The position numbers were made by a program, and so were the translations under genes. Shown here piece by piece: positions 26,366-34,605 of a stretch of DNA of 64,000 nt. This DNA comes from JBBTCX01 sp964494205. GTDB lineage: Bacteria; Planctomycetota; Phycisphaerae; UBA1845. The stretch covers positions 483,165 to 547,164 of the forward strand of contig CAZBRD010000001.1 of NCBI GenBank assembly GCA_964494205.1, read 5' to 3'. The number at the start of each line of letters is the position of its first letter. The stretch's first letter is position 1. The notes under the pieces are model-generated. The model saw only the letters and a list, made by a program, of their open reading frames with translations, was not told the DNA's origin and did not search any database.

Positions 26366-27595
26366 ATGAAACTGCAAACTCAACCTGATACCAAGAAACG
26401 CTCGGCCTCTCACGAAATCGAGGTCGTCGAAAAGTACGCCGCGCACAACTATCACCCGCTGGCGATCGTGATCGCTCGCGCGGAAGGCGTTTGGGTTGAG
26501 GACGTCGAGGGTAAGAAATACATGGACATGCTCGCGGCATACTCAGCCGTGAACTTCGGGCATTGCCATCCCGATCTGATCGATGCTGCCAAGGCGCAGC
26601 TCGACAACGTGACGCTCACGTCGCGTGCGTTCCACAACGATCAACTCGGCCCCATGTGCAAAGAACTTGCTTCGCTCTGCGGTATGGAAGTCGTGCTGCC
26701 AATGAACACCGGCGCGGAAGGCGTCGAGACTGCGATCAAGACCGCCCGCAAATGGGGCTACAAGAAGAAGGGCATTCCCACCGACAAAGCCAAGATCATC
26801 TGCTGTAGCGAGAACTTCCACGGCCGCACAACCACGATCATCAGCTTCAGCACCGATCCGCAGTGTCGTGATGGGTTCGGGCCCTTCACTCCCGGTTTCG
26901 AGATCATCAAGTACGGCGACATCGAAGCACTCAAGAAGGCGATCGACGGCAATACAGCTGCATTCTTGGTCGAGCCGATTCAAGGCGAAGCCGGCATCGT
27001 CGTGCCGCCGGATGGTTACCTGAAGGAAGTCCGCAAGGTCTGCACCGAGCGGAACATCCTTTTCATCGCCGACGAAATCCAATCCGGTTTGGGTCGCTGC
27101 GGCACGACGTTCTGCATTGAGCACGACGGAGTGCAGCCCGACCTGTTCATTCTCGGCAAGGCTCTCGGCGGCGGCATCATGCCGATCTCAGCCGTCGTCT
27201 CGCGCTGGGATATCATGGACGTGTTCCACCCCGGCGATCACGGCAGCACATTCGGCGGCAACCCGCTGGCTTGTGCCGTCGCGCGGAAAGTCATCGAGAT
27301 TCTCAAGACCTGCAAGTATCAGGACAACGCCAAGGCGATGGGCGACCACTTGTTCAGCAAACTGCGTTCATGGAACTCGCCGAAGATCAAGCAAATCCGT
27401 GGCCGAGGCCTGTGGGTCGGCATCGAGCTACACACAGCCGCCGGCAAGGCACGCCCATATTGCGAACAACTCATGAAGGAAGGCCTGCTGTGCAAGGACA
27501 CGCATGAGCAAACGATCCGCCTCGCCCCGCCGCTGTGCATCACCAAGGATGAGGTCGAGTGGGCATTGGAGCGGTTGAAGAGAGTGCTCGCATAG
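26366..27595 (+). CDS. rocD: Ornithine aminotransferase (class III, PLP)
   Basis: The protein has 409 residues, the usual family length. The start is ATG 26366, with GGAG 7 nt upstream. It transfers the delta-amino group of ornithine to 2-oxoglutarate, giving glutamate semialdehyde and glutamate. Visible hallmarks are AHNYHPL near the N-terminus, the ornithine aminotransferase signature AAYSAVNFGHCHP and TSRAFHND, Asp236 in FIADEIQSG, which contacts the pyridine ring, and the PLP lysine Lys265 in LGKALGGG. N-acetylornithine aminotransferase (ArgD) is the nearest alternative. The N-terminal signatures favour ornithine aminotransferase, but the nearby carbamoyltransferase leaves an arginine-synthesis role open. 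Confidence 0.9.
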   Translation: MKLQTQPDTKKRSASHEIEVVEKYAAHNYHPLAIVIARAEGVWVEDVEGKKYMDMLAAYSAVNFGHCHPDLIDAAKAQLDNVTLTSRAFHNDQLGPMCKELASLCGMEVVLPMNTGAEGVETAIKTARKWGYKKKGIPTDKAKIICCSENFHGRTTTIISFSTDPQCRDGFGPFTPGFEIIKYGDIEALKKAIDGNTAAFLVEPIQGEAGIVVPPDGYLKEVRKVCTERNILFIADEIQSGLGRCGTTFCIEHDGVQPDLFILGKALGGGIMPISAVVSRWDIMDVFHPGDHGSTFGGNPLACAVARKVIEILKTCKYQDNAKAMGDHLFSKLRSWNSPKIKQIRGRGLWVGIELHTAAGKARPYCEQLMKEGLLCKDTHEQTIRLAPPLCITKDEVEWALERLKRVLA

Positions 27596-27653
27596 TCATG
27601 ACTCAAACGTCGTCTCGTGTTCTTGCAACCAAGTGACGGCGTGAGTCGGTGAG

Positions 27654-28007
27654 ATGAAATACAAGACGCTCTTTCGACTTTTGGTTCGCTTTCTAGGCGT
27701 TGGCTTCCTTGCATTTGGATGCCAGGGCTTGCTATACGCGGCTTTTAGTGTTCTTTGGAATTGGTATAAGCCCTCGTCATTTAGGCCCGATTCGTGGTGG
27801 ACTTGGACGGTGGTTCCGCCGATGGCCCACGTTCTAATCGGGATCTACTTGTTCTTTGGCGGTAGGTGGATTGTGAACCTCGCCATTCCGAGCAATCGCC
27901 CGTATTGCCCCAACTGTGCATACGAGTTGACCGGAATCTCGAATGGCCGCTGCCCCGAATGCGGCACGCCGTTTCGCGCGGAGGATGTTCAGCCTCCGAT
28001 GGCTTGA
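27654..28007 (+). CDS. Small membrane protein with C-terminal planctomycete zinc ribbon
   Basis: The protein has 117 residues. Two hydrophobic segments (about 15-40 and 62-85) precede a cytoplasmic-looking zinc ribbon CPNCAYELTG...GRCPECGTPF. The same ribbon closes the protein at 39338-39781. This architecture is widespread in planctomycetes, and its function is unknown. It lies 58 nt downstream of the aminotransferase on the same strand and may be co-transcribed. Confidence 0.75.
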   Translation: MKYKTLFRLLVRFLGVGFLAFGCQGLLYAAFSVLWNWYKPSSFRPDSWWTWTVVPPMAHVLIGIYLFFGGRWIVNLAIPSNRPYCPNCAYELTGISNGRCPECGTPFRAEDVQPPMA

Positions 28008-28062
28008 TACAATCGAAAACGGTAGTTGGACGTGTCACTAGTGTTTTGCACTGAGTCAGAAA

Positions 28063-28323
28063 ATGAGACCGAATGACATTCGTGCACAATTGCGAAAACA
28101 GCCTTTTGAACCTATTCGGTTGTATGTTTCAGACGGGGCTACCTACGATGTTCGGCACCCGGAGATGGCGCTGGTCGGCCAGACCGAGGTGATCATTGCG
28201 ATCAAAGTGGGAAAAGACGAACTTCCGGCAAAGTTCGCGTTCGTTGATCCTGTCCATATCACGCGTATAGAACCGCTCAACGGGACGAAAACTCGGCGCA
28301 CCAAAAAGCCGAAAATTAGTTAG
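28063..28323 (+). CDS. Conserved small hypothetical protein
   Basis: The protein has 86 residues, with no signal or membrane segment. Features are an N-terminal helix with QPFEPIRLYVSDG, the HPEMALVGQTEVIIAI segment, and VHITRIEPL before a Lys/Arg-rich tail. I recall similar short proteins in planctomycetes with the HPEMALVG core but know of no function. It may share a transcript with its neighbours. Confidence 0.65.
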   Translation: MRPNDIRAQLRKQPFEPIRLYVSDGATYDVRHPEMALVGQTEVIIAIKVGKDELPAKFAFVDPVHITRIEPLNGTKTRRTKKPKIS

Positions 28324-28363
28324 CGACAATCGGTTCGGGAAACAGGGCACAATCAGCAAGACA

Positions 28364-28379
28364 GCGGGTCAAACCCGCC
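28364..28379 (+). repeat. GCGGGTCAAACCCGC hairpin in the argF leader
   Basis: A 6-bp stem with a CAA loop ends 15 nt before the argF start. The same 15-mer plus a C recurs at 38617-38632, where it forms a terminator-like hairpin. It looks like a dispersed hairpin repeat. Confidence 0.65.
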
Positions 28380-28393
28380 ATACAAGGTGAACG

Positions 28394-29320
28394 ATGAAAA
28401 CAACACTCAAAGGTAGACACTTACTTTCGATACTCGATTTTTCCACAGAAGAAATCATGGCCGTGCTCAAGACGGCGCGGAAGATCAAGGACGATCCCGA
28501 GTCGCAGCGTAAAGCCCTTCGCGGCAAGACGCTCGGCATGATCTTCCAGAAGCCATCGCTTCGCACACGCGTCTCGTTCGAGACCGGCATGACGCAGATG
28601 GGCGGCCACGCGATCTACCTCGCACCCAGCGACATTAAGATCGGCGAGCGCGAGACCACCGAAGACATCGCGATGACTCTCTCGCGCTACGTCGATTGCA
28701 TCATGGCTCGCGTGTTCGGCCACAACATCGTCGAAGACCTCGCGAAGTTCGCAACGGTGCCGGTCGTGAATGGCCTCAGCGATTTCGAGCATCCGTGCCA
28801 AATTCTCGCGGACCTGCAAACGGTCCTTGAGCGGAAGGGCAAATTGCAAGGTATCAAAGGCTGCTACATCGGCGATGGCAACAACGTCGCACATTCGCTG
28901 ATGTTTGGCGCCGCGCGAACCGGCATGCACTTCACCGTCATTACGCCGCCGGGTTATGAGCCGCGTCGCGAAGTCATCACCAAGTCCGCTGAAATCGGCT
29001 CTGCCAACGACTGCAAGATTTCTGTGACCAACGATCTCAATGCGGCTGCGGGGATGGATGTACTTTACACCGACGTCTGGGCTTCGATGGGTCAGGAGGC
29101 GGAAGCCGCGGCGCGTAAAAAGATTTTCACCAAGTATCGCATCGACGCCGACACCATGAAGATTGCGGCAAAGGACGCAACGATCCTGCATTGTCTTCCT
29201 GCGCACTACGGCGATGAGATCGATTACGCGACTTCGCGATTGCCGAATTCGGCGATTTTCGATCAGGCTGAAAATCGCATGCATGCGCAAAAATCGCTGC
29301 TGCTGCACCTGATGAGTTGA
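28394..29320 (+). CDS. argF: Ornithine carbamoyltransferase
   Basis: The protein has 308 residues, the usual length. The start is ATG 28394 behind AAGGTGA. The enzyme makes citrulline from ornithine and carbamoyl phosphate. The carbamoyl-phosphate loop reads FQKPSLRTR near residue 50 (the usual SxRTR). HPCQILAD lies near 134, and the ornithine-binding HCLPAHYGDEI near 266. DVWASMGQE is the family ornithine loop. Together with the aminotransferase upstream it links ornithine, arginine and glutamate metabolism. A hairpin repeat sits in its leader, and a terminator follows at 29359. Confidence 0.95.
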   Translation: MKTTLKGRHLLSILDFSTEEIMAVLKTARKIKDDPESQRKALRGKTLGMIFQKPSLRTRVSFETGMTQMGGHAIYLAPSDIKIGERETTEDIAMTLSRYVDCIMARVFGHNIVEDLAKFATVPVVNGLSDFEHPCQILADLQTVLERKGKLQGIKGCYIGDGNNVAHSLMFGAARTGMHFTVITPPGYEPRREVITKSAEIGSANDCKISVTNDLNAAAGMDVLYTDVWASMGQEAEAAARKKIFTKYRIDADTMKIAAKDATILHCLPAHYGDEIDYATSRLPNSAIFDQAENRMHAQKSLLLHLMS

Positions 29321-29358
29321 TTCCAGCTTGGAATCAAGTTGATTATGTGACGTATCAC

Positions 29359-29383
29359 ACTTGCTCGATGAGCAAGCCGTTTT
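29359..29383 (+). terminator. Probable terminator after argF
   Basis: The stem CTTGCTC/GAGCAAG with a GAT loop is followed by CCG and five T, 38 nt past the argF stop. A nearer hairpin spanning the stop codon (29316-29336) lacks a T-run. Confidence 0.7.
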
Positions 29384-29590
29384 TGCTATTTGCGTTCTCA
29401 GACGGTTGTGGTACAGTTTTTGTGGTTGGATCAAACGACCGGGTGTTAAGTCACGGTTTGCTAGGTTAAGTCCCGTTCCTTTCTGCTCATTTCGCTGCTC
29501 CTTCCTGTGGGTCGAATTGTGCGACCTCTTTCAAGCTGACCCTGAAAGTCAAAGACGGGTCACCAGGCCCCTGAACAAGGAGAATAGTCC

Positions 29591-29881
29591 ATGGGCAAAA
29601 AGTTGTATGTTGGAAATCTTGGATACACGGTTACGGACAGCGATCTGCATGAGTTGTTCGCACCGCACGGCGCAGTCAACTCCGCGCAGGTGATTAACGA
29701 CCGCGATACCGGCCGAAGCAAGGGCTTTGGCTTTGTCGAAATGGGCTCCGGCGATGAAGCCGAAGCTGCGATCGCCGCGACCAACGGAAAGCAATTCGGC
29801 GGACGCGCTATCACCGTCAATGAAGCCAAGCCCAAGACGAGCTCGGGCGGATTCGGTGGTCGATCGAACTACCGTAACTAA
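29591..29881 (+). CDS. RRM-type RNA-binding protein
   Basis: The protein has 96 residues. ATG 29591 follows AAGGAG. It is a single RRM fold: RNP2 reads LYVGNL (residues 4-9) and RNP1 reads SKGFGFVEM. Sequence spacing matches the small bacterial glycine-tailed RRM proteins, but the tail here is short (SSGGFGGRSNYRN). It binds single-stranded RNA; targets are unknown. It is preceded by a 200-nt leader and followed by its own terminator, so it is monocistronic. Confidence 0.93.
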   Translation: MGKKLYVGNLGYTVTDSDLHELFAPHGAVNSAQVINDRDTGRSKGFGFVEMGSGDEAEAAIAATNGKQFGGRAITVNEAKPKTSSGGFGGRSNYRN

Positions 29882-29901
29882 TCAAAGAACATCGCTTGAT
29901 T

Positions 29902-29933
29902 CGGGGAGGTTGCTGCTGTAACCTCCCCGTTTT
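29902..29933 (+). terminator. Rho-independent terminator of the RRM gene
   Basis: A perfect 10-bp stem (CGGGGAGGTT) with an 8-nt loop is followed by TTTT, 20 nt past the stop codon. Confidence 0.9.
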
Positions 29934-29987
29934 CCATCCATTGATTGTAATGCTAATGCTACCACGCAAAGGAGACGAAACGAACTT

Positions 29988-30902
29988 ATGGTCGACTTCG
30001 ATACGCACTTGGCCACGAAAATGACACCCCTTCGGCGAGTTTTGACATTGTTGGTCGTAGTGCTTCCCTTTGTGGGGCTTGTGTCCGCTGCCAGTTTCTG
30101 GTGGGGACGCGGATTTTCGTGGACGGAACTGTTCATCTTCCTGGGAATGTACATCGCCACGGGTTTTGGTGTGACGGTTGGCTACCATCGCCTCTTCGCG
30201 CATCGTGCATTTCAGACTTTTCGACCGATCAAGTTTATCTTTGCGGTGCTCGGTTCGATGAGCATTGAAGGTCCTCTACTCAAGTGGACCGCCATTCATC
30301 GTTCGCATCATCGTCACAGCGACATGGAAGAGGATCCACACTCTCCAAATCAGTCTGGTAACGGCATTAAGGGCATACTCGTTGGTGCGTGGCATTCGCA
30401 CGTCGGCTGGATGTTCAAGGACGACCCGCCGCATCTGGCTCGCTACGTTAAGGACTTGCGGGCCGACAAACTCATGACGTTCGTCAGCAACTACTTTGGC
30501 CTTTGGGTCGTACTCGGCCTACTGATTCCAACCGTTATTGGCTGGATCGTTTCGGGCACATTGATGGGCGCCTTGCTCGGGTTCATCTGGGGCGGTTTGG
30601 TCCGAACTTTCTTCGTTCATCACGTGACGTTCAGCATCAATTCCGTCTGCCACCTTTGGGGCACGCGACCCTTTGCGAGCGATGACCTGAGCCGAAACAA
30701 CTTCCTGTTTGGCGTCTTTGCACTTGGCGAAGGTTGGCACAACAATCATCACGCGTTTCCCAATTCGGCCCGTCAGGGTCTTCGCTGGTGGGAACTCGAC
30801 ATCAGCTGGTTGCTGATTCGCGCGATGGAGCTTGTCGGTTTGGTTTGGAATGTTCGAATCCCCACGCCGGAAGCGATGGCAGCCAAACGAGCGACTGCCT
30901 AA
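29988..30902 (+). CDS. Membrane acyl-CoA/lipid desaturase, delta-9 type
   Basis: The protein has 304 residues. Three histidine boxes bind the di-iron centre: HRLFAH (67-72), HRSHH (about 104-108) and HNNHH (about 251-255). Hydrophobic pairs at about 18-55 and 165-205 give the four-helix layout of stearoyl-CoA-type desaturases. The box GYHRLFAHR and the EDPHSP segment are typical. It introduces a double bond into saturated acyl chains using oxygen. AAAGGAG lies 13 nt before ATG 29988, a long spacing, so ATG 30021 is an alternative start. A second, different desaturase lies 0.7 kb downstream. Confidence 0.92.
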   Translation: MVDFDTHLATKMTPLRRVLTLLVVVLPFVGLVSAASFWWGRGFSWTELFIFLGMYIATGFGVTVGYHRLFAHRAFQTFRPIKFIFAVLGSMSIEGPLLKWTAIHRSHHRHSDMEEDPHSPNQSGNGIKGILVGAWHSHVGWMFKDDPPHLARYVKDLRADKLMTFVSNYFGLWVVLGLLIPTVIGWIVSGTLMGALLGFIWGGLVRTFFVHHVTFSINSVCHLWGTRPFASDDLSRNNFLFGVFALGEGWHNNHHAFPNSARQGLRWWELDISWLLIRAMELVGLVWNVRIPTPEAMAAKRATA

Positions 30903-30990
30903 GAAACCAGTAGTACACTCAAAATATCGAAGCGCGCTCATTTCGATTCAAGAAGTCGAGTTTGCTTGCATTGGTCGTCATTTACTACGA

Positions 30991-31018
30991 CCAAGCTGCT
31001 GCTTGACCGTGCCACCCG
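30991..31018. repeat. 28-bp hairpin repeat, copy 1
   Basis: The 28 bases here (CCAAGCTGCTGCTTGACCGT then GCCACCCG) are identical to those at 41012-41039. The core can fold (CAAGC/GCTTG). It lies outside genes, between a desaturase and the STAS gene. Confidence 0.7.
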
Positions 31019-31044
31019 TCAACAAGGGCAATCAAATCAACCTA

Positions 31045-31386
31045 TTACGATTGCGAAGAGATTTGTACAGCCGCCAGTGCGGTGGCGACGTTGTCGGCCA
31101 CATCGAAAACTTTATCCAGCCCGGTCACCATAAAGATGCCCCAGACGCTGGTGTCGATGTTGCAAAGGATGAGTCGACGACGACTTGAGAGTTGTTTCTT
31201 GCGGAGCTTCAGGAGTTTCGCAATGTTCGATGAATTGACATAGGCCACGCCGCCGAGGTTGAGCACCACATCGACGTCGCCTTTTTCTTCCAGCTGGTCC
31301 ATCAAAGCGGTCACGTCATCCGAAAAGGCAGGGTCATCCTGCAATTCAGCGACGACGATACTTTCTGACCAGTTTTCGATCGACAC
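31045..31386 (-). CDS. STAS-domain protein (anti-sigma-factor-antagonist-like)
   Basis: The protein has 113 residues. The frame is open to 31677, but the N-terminal extension runs antisense to the desaturase start. GTG 31386, with AGGGAGAG 6 nt upstream, gives a single STAS domain of normal size. The conserved loop YVNSSNIAKLLKL carries the serine position phosphorylated in SpoIIAA-type antagonists; the core strand DVVLNLGGVAYV precedes it. Partners (kinase/anti-sigma) are not in the window. It is divergent from the second desaturase gene across 204 nt. Confidence 0.82.
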   Translation of the reverse strand: MSIENWSESIVVAELQDDPAFSDDVTALMDQLEEKGDVDVVLNLGGVAYVNSSNIAKLLKLRKKQLSSRRRLILCNIDTSVWGIFMVTGLDKVFDVADNVATALAAVQISSQS

Positions 31387-31590
31387 TTCACACTCTCCCT
31401 TAAGCCGTACACGGAAACTAGCTGAGGCTTGCAAGAGTGTCAATCGATGTGCCGCAGCCGATACCGTCGCACAATTGCCGCTACCGGTCATATGGGTTAC
31501 GATTTCGCATTGACGCGGCGCGGATCGCAAGAAGTTCGATGACTCTTCAAGCTCACCTGACACAATCGTCATCTCAATTGGGGAACCCTT

Positions 31591-32565
31591 ATGAATACTA
31601 CTTCTGTTGAAACTCATCGCAGTGAATGGTATCGCACGGTCGACGGTGCGACGCGCGCGGCTATTCAACGACTGCATGATCTACGACCTATCTACAACTT
31701 TTGGGTGATCCTTTCGTTCGTGGCGCTGTGGGCGATGACCGCCTGGGTGATGTTGCAGTACCCGAATTGGTTCGTGTGGATCGCCGGTTATGCCGTCATC
31801 GGCGCTGCGGCGCATGGGTTCGCGGTGATGATGCATGAGGCTGTGCATAGCAACCTGACGCGAAGGCCGAAACTCGACCGTTGGCTTGGTTTTCTCATTG
31901 GGCTGCCTGCGATGGCGCCGTTCACGCCGTACAAGCTGCAGCACCTCGCGCATCATCGATACACGCGGACGGAAAATGACCCTGACGAGATCAGAAATTT
32001 CTCAAACAAGCGGGCTTTGCTTTCCATCGCGTTTTATCTTTGGCTCATTGGCGGCACGCTGTGGTACTTCTTTGCTTATGTTCCCTTTAGTGCCTGGCGG
32101 CTCGCTAAACCGGCCCACCGAAGAGACATCGCGATTGAGTACGCCATCATGACCGTCTTGTACGGATCGATCGTGGCGGTTGCGATCAAGTTTGGTTTCT
32201 TCATGAGTCTCATTCACTTTTGGTTCATTCCGATTCTGGTGGCGACGTTTTACGGCAATGTTCGCGGCTGGGCGGAGCACATGCTGACGATTCCGGGTCA
32301 TCCGCTGACCGAGACGCGGACGGTGACAAGCAACCCGATCTTGTGTTACCTCAACCTCAATCTGAACTATCATCTGGAGCACCATCTGTTCCCGGCCATG
32401 CCGTGGTACAACCTGCCGAAGCTGCATGCGCTACTGCTCAATGATTACCGTCGGGCGGGGGCGTTTATCTATCGCTCTTATCTGAAGTTTCTGTGGGATG
32501 CGTTCATCATTGGCGTCCACGGGCTGGCGCCGAAGCGAAACGTGAGTGCCACTGTTTCGGCGTAG
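31591..32565 (+). CDS. Fatty acid desaturase family protein
   Basis: The protein has 324 residues. It carries the three histidine clusters of the FA-desaturase superfamily: HEAVHSN (about 90), HLAHHRYTRTENDPDE (about 120) and LNYHLEHHLFPAMPWYNLPKLH (about 250-270). The last cluster is of the kind seen in crtR/sphingolipid/delta-6-type enzymes. Hydrophobic segments at about 37-85 and 150-215 span the membrane. The substrate could be a fatty acyl chain or a carotenoid-like ring; sequence alone does not decide. ATG 31591 follows GGGGAA. Confidence 0.88.
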   Translation: MNTTSVETHRSEWYRTVDGATRAAIQRLHDLRPIYNFWVILSFVALWAMTAWVMLQYPNWFVWIAGYAVIGAAAHGFAVMMHEAVHSNLTRRPKLDRWLGFLIGLPAMAPFTPYKLQHLAHHRYTRTENDPDEIRNFSNKRALLSIAFYLWLIGGTLWYFFAYVPFSAWRLAKPAHRRDIAIEYAIMTVLYGSIVAVAIKFGFFMSLIHFWFIPILVATFYGNVRGWAEHMLTIPGHPLTETRTVTSNPILCYLNLNLNYHLEHHLFPAMPWYNLPKLHALLLNDYRRAGAFIYRSYLKFLWDAFIIGVHGLAPKRNVSATVSA

Positions 32566-32900
32566 TGGTCGATTTGCTTCGAACTTCTGCGCGGAATTGT
32601 CGCTGATTATCGCAGCCTTGTTTTCGAGGTCTCGGGGCCGTCTTGTTATTTCGCGTTCTTGCGCGGCGCAACATGGAAACCGCCGTGGCGCTATCGGGGA
32701 CGCGGTTTTTTGATTTCAATTGCACAAGAAAAAAAAAGAAACGCGCAGAACGATCAGGCAATTCCGACCGGTGAGACAGTTCGAAAGGCTTGATGTTTTT
32801 GCGAGCGCGTACATCGGGCGAACTCCTTCGGGAGTTTGTTAGGCCATCTTGGCTGCGCGGAGCTGGCCATAGCAATCACCAGCAAACTGTATCGTTAGAT

Positions 32901-32932
32901 CCCCCTCAATCCCCCCTTGCTAAGGGGGGAAG
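32901..32932. repeat. CCCCCCTT/AAGGGGGG hairpin repeat, copy 1
   Basis: An 8-bp G/C-run stem with a GCT loop is preceded by CCCCCTCAAT. It matches 38539-38570 at 29 of 32 positions. Confidence 0.75.
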
Positions 32933-33100
32933 AATCAAGCACGATTTGGATGATCGTTAAGCGCACTAAGCCGCGCAGCATTATTCTCATAACTGCACAG
33001 GTGATCGTAGGAGTGGTGTGAAGGTGTGGGCGCGTGGGGGAGACGCGGCGGATCGAACACGCCCTACATACAATAGGGTTGAGTTGGTCGTGGGCTTCGT

Positions 33101-33186
33101 CGGCCCTCCGGGCCGGTTGCAACTAGCAAGAAGGTACTATCCCAGGGACTGAAGGTCCCTGGCAACTTTCGTGCGCCCTTCGGGCG
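33101..33186. repeat. Three-hairpin composite repeat, copy C
   Basis: Hairpin 1 is CGGCCC-TCC-GGGCCG (33101-33115). Hairpin 2 is CCAGGGAC-TGAAG-GTCCCTGG (33142-33162). Hairpin 3 is CGCCC-TTC-GGGCG (33174-33186). The spacers are 26 and 11 nt, as in copies A and B. It borders the downstream end of the CxC paralog array. Confidence 0.75.
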
Positions 33187-33217
33187 AACAGGTGATTTTC
33201 ATGGTCCGCTGTGATTG

Positions 33218-33748
33218 TCATGACCCTTTCTTCGGGGCGGGTGGGCCGACCATGGGTGGCGCGTGTTGATTGAGCCATGAGGCGATGGCTGCGGCACTTT
33301 CCTGTGTGAGAGTCGAATCGCCTGACCAGTTTCCTTTGAACCATTTTAGCGAGTTGCCGTGAGCGTAGCCGATGCGGGCGAGTTCTTGGTCGCCTCGACG
33401 GAATTCTATTAGTACGTCGCCGAAGCATTTGCAGACCATTGCGGGAATCGTGCGCTTCTCGTCGATGTCGATGAGGCCGAGGAATTCGGCGACAGCGTCA
33501 GCGCCGGAGATTTCGGTGTCGTCTTTGAGCGGATTTCGACCCGGGAAGAATGCACGTGAAACTAACAAGCGGTCTGCGCCATGGACTGCGCTTTCCAGAG
33601 ACCACTGCCTGCGTAGGCCCGAAGTGGTGATAATGGAAACGCATGCGATAGCGAGGATTCCAATGATGATTCCGAACCAGCGCAGCTTTCGGTTGAACAC
33701 GCTCGGTGCTTCTTGCGGTTGCTGCATGGTTTCCGGGTTTGAATTCAT
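33218..33748 (-). CDS. CxC-domain membrane protein, array member 4
   Basis: The protein has 176 residues. A single hydrophobic segment (about 25-45, WFGIIIGILAIACVSIIT) anchors it. The rest is the array domain: AVHGADRLLVS, a GADAVAEFL helix, DEKRTIPAMVCKCFGDVLIEFRRG, LARIGYAHGNSLKW, GNWSGDSTLT, and the closing helix AAAIASWLNQHAPP. The CxC pair and the DRL, FRRG and W..GD positions are conserved in all members. Its start overlaps the preceding stop in ATGA. I do not recognise the family; it may be a periplasmic or surface domain on a membrane stalk. Confidence 0.75.
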   Translation of the reverse strand: MNSNPETMQQPQEAPSVFNRKLRWFGIIIGILAIACVSIITTSGLRRQWSLESAVHGADRLLVSRAFFPGRNPLKDDTEISGADAVAEFLGLIDIDEKRTIPAMVCKCFGDVLIEFRRGDQELARIGYAHGNSLKWFKGNWSGDSTLTQESAAAIASWLNQHAPPMVGPPAPKKGS

Positions 33749-34605
33749 GGATCACGCGATACTTGGGATTGTGGGATGACAAAGTTGGCTCGATCCTTTA
33801 GCCACGTTTCGAGGCTGGAGCGACTTTGCTGCGTGACGACCATGTCACCGGACCATTGACCTCTTAACCATTTCAGTTTGTCACGGACAACCCAAAGCCT
33901 TTCTTCTCTGATGTCGCCGCGATAGAAAGCGACTTCCACATCTCCTATGCACCCGCATTGGGTATTGGGAATCGTCCTTTGTTCGTCGACCTCGATCGCA
34001 TTCAGGAACTCCTGAATAGTTTTTGTGTCGCGGATTTCAACCGTTGCATGATTGATCTTTCCAGGGACTGAGATGACGAGCCGATCCGCGGAGGCGACCG
34101 CTTGGTGGAGCGTGGATTTCCACTGTGGCACGGGAGGCAGATGGTCGGCCCACCACTTCGTAATCGCTTTTCCGCTTTTAGATGTTAGGGTTACGTAGCA
34201 AGAAAAGGAGCGGTCTAGCCAACGAAGGTGTTCCCCGTGGCCGATTCCGATGCGCGCGAGTTTGGTCGAACCGTGGCGGAACTCAATCTGAATGTTCGGA
34301 AGGCATTTGCAACTTGCCACATAGCCCGCAAGCGTGCCGAATCTTTCAATACTTATCAAATCGAGAAGTTCAGCCGCAGCATCCGCCCCGATGACTTCGA
34401 TTGGGTTTTTCAGTTCCTCGCCAACGGATGTGTAACGAGTCGAAATCAACACACGGTCGGCGCTCTTAACGGCGCTGGCTAGACTTGCTCTCCAGCGCAT
34501 TCCAATGGTCATGAACCAGAGAACAATGATCAGAAAAGCAGCCCCAATGATTTTTCGTCGGAGCGGCGACCTGCGCGGCGTTTCAGCTTGAATTGGGTGC
34601 GTCAC
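33745..34605 (-). CDS. CxC-domain membrane protein, array member 3, two domain copies
   Basis: The protein has 286 residues. The start is set at GTG 34605, which overlaps the previous stop as GTGA and has AAAGGGG 5 nt upstream; the open frame to 34644 has no ribosome site. A hydrophobic segment (about 20-40, AAFLIIVLWFMTI) precedes two copies of the array domain. Copy one has SADRVLIS, SCKCLPNIQIEFRHG and LARIGIGHGEHLRW. Copy two has SADRLVIS, QCGCIGDVEVAFYRG and KLKWLRGQWSGD. Thus one gene holds an internal fusion of what are separate genes on either side. Function unknown. Confidence 0.75.
   Translation of the reverse strand: MTHPIQAETPRRSPLRRKIIGAAFLIIVLWFMTIGMRWRASLASAVKSADRVLISTRYTSVGEELKNPIEVIGADAAAELLDLISIERFGTLAGYVASCKCLPNIQIEFRHGSTKLARIGIGHGEHLRWLDRSFSCYVTLTSKSGKAITKWWADHLPPVPQWKSTLHQAVASADRLVISVPGKINHATVEIRDTKTIQEFLNAIEVDEQRTIPNTQCGCIGDVEVAFYRGDIREERLWVVRDKLKWLRGQWSGDMVVTQQSRSSLETWLKDRANFVIPQSQVSRDP

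Larger units (their letters stand above)
32566..33217. other. Intergenic region with dispersed hairpin repeats
   Basis: These 650 bases separate the convergent desaturase and CxC-array genes. They hold a CCCCCCTT/AAGGGGGG repeat (32901-32932) and a three-hairpin repeat (33101-33186). No gene is supported. Confidence 0.55.

Noticed and set aside
29316..29336. Hairpin spanning the argF stop codon as terminator
   Set aside because: The stem is 9 bp but no T-run follows; the next hairpin at 29359 fits better.
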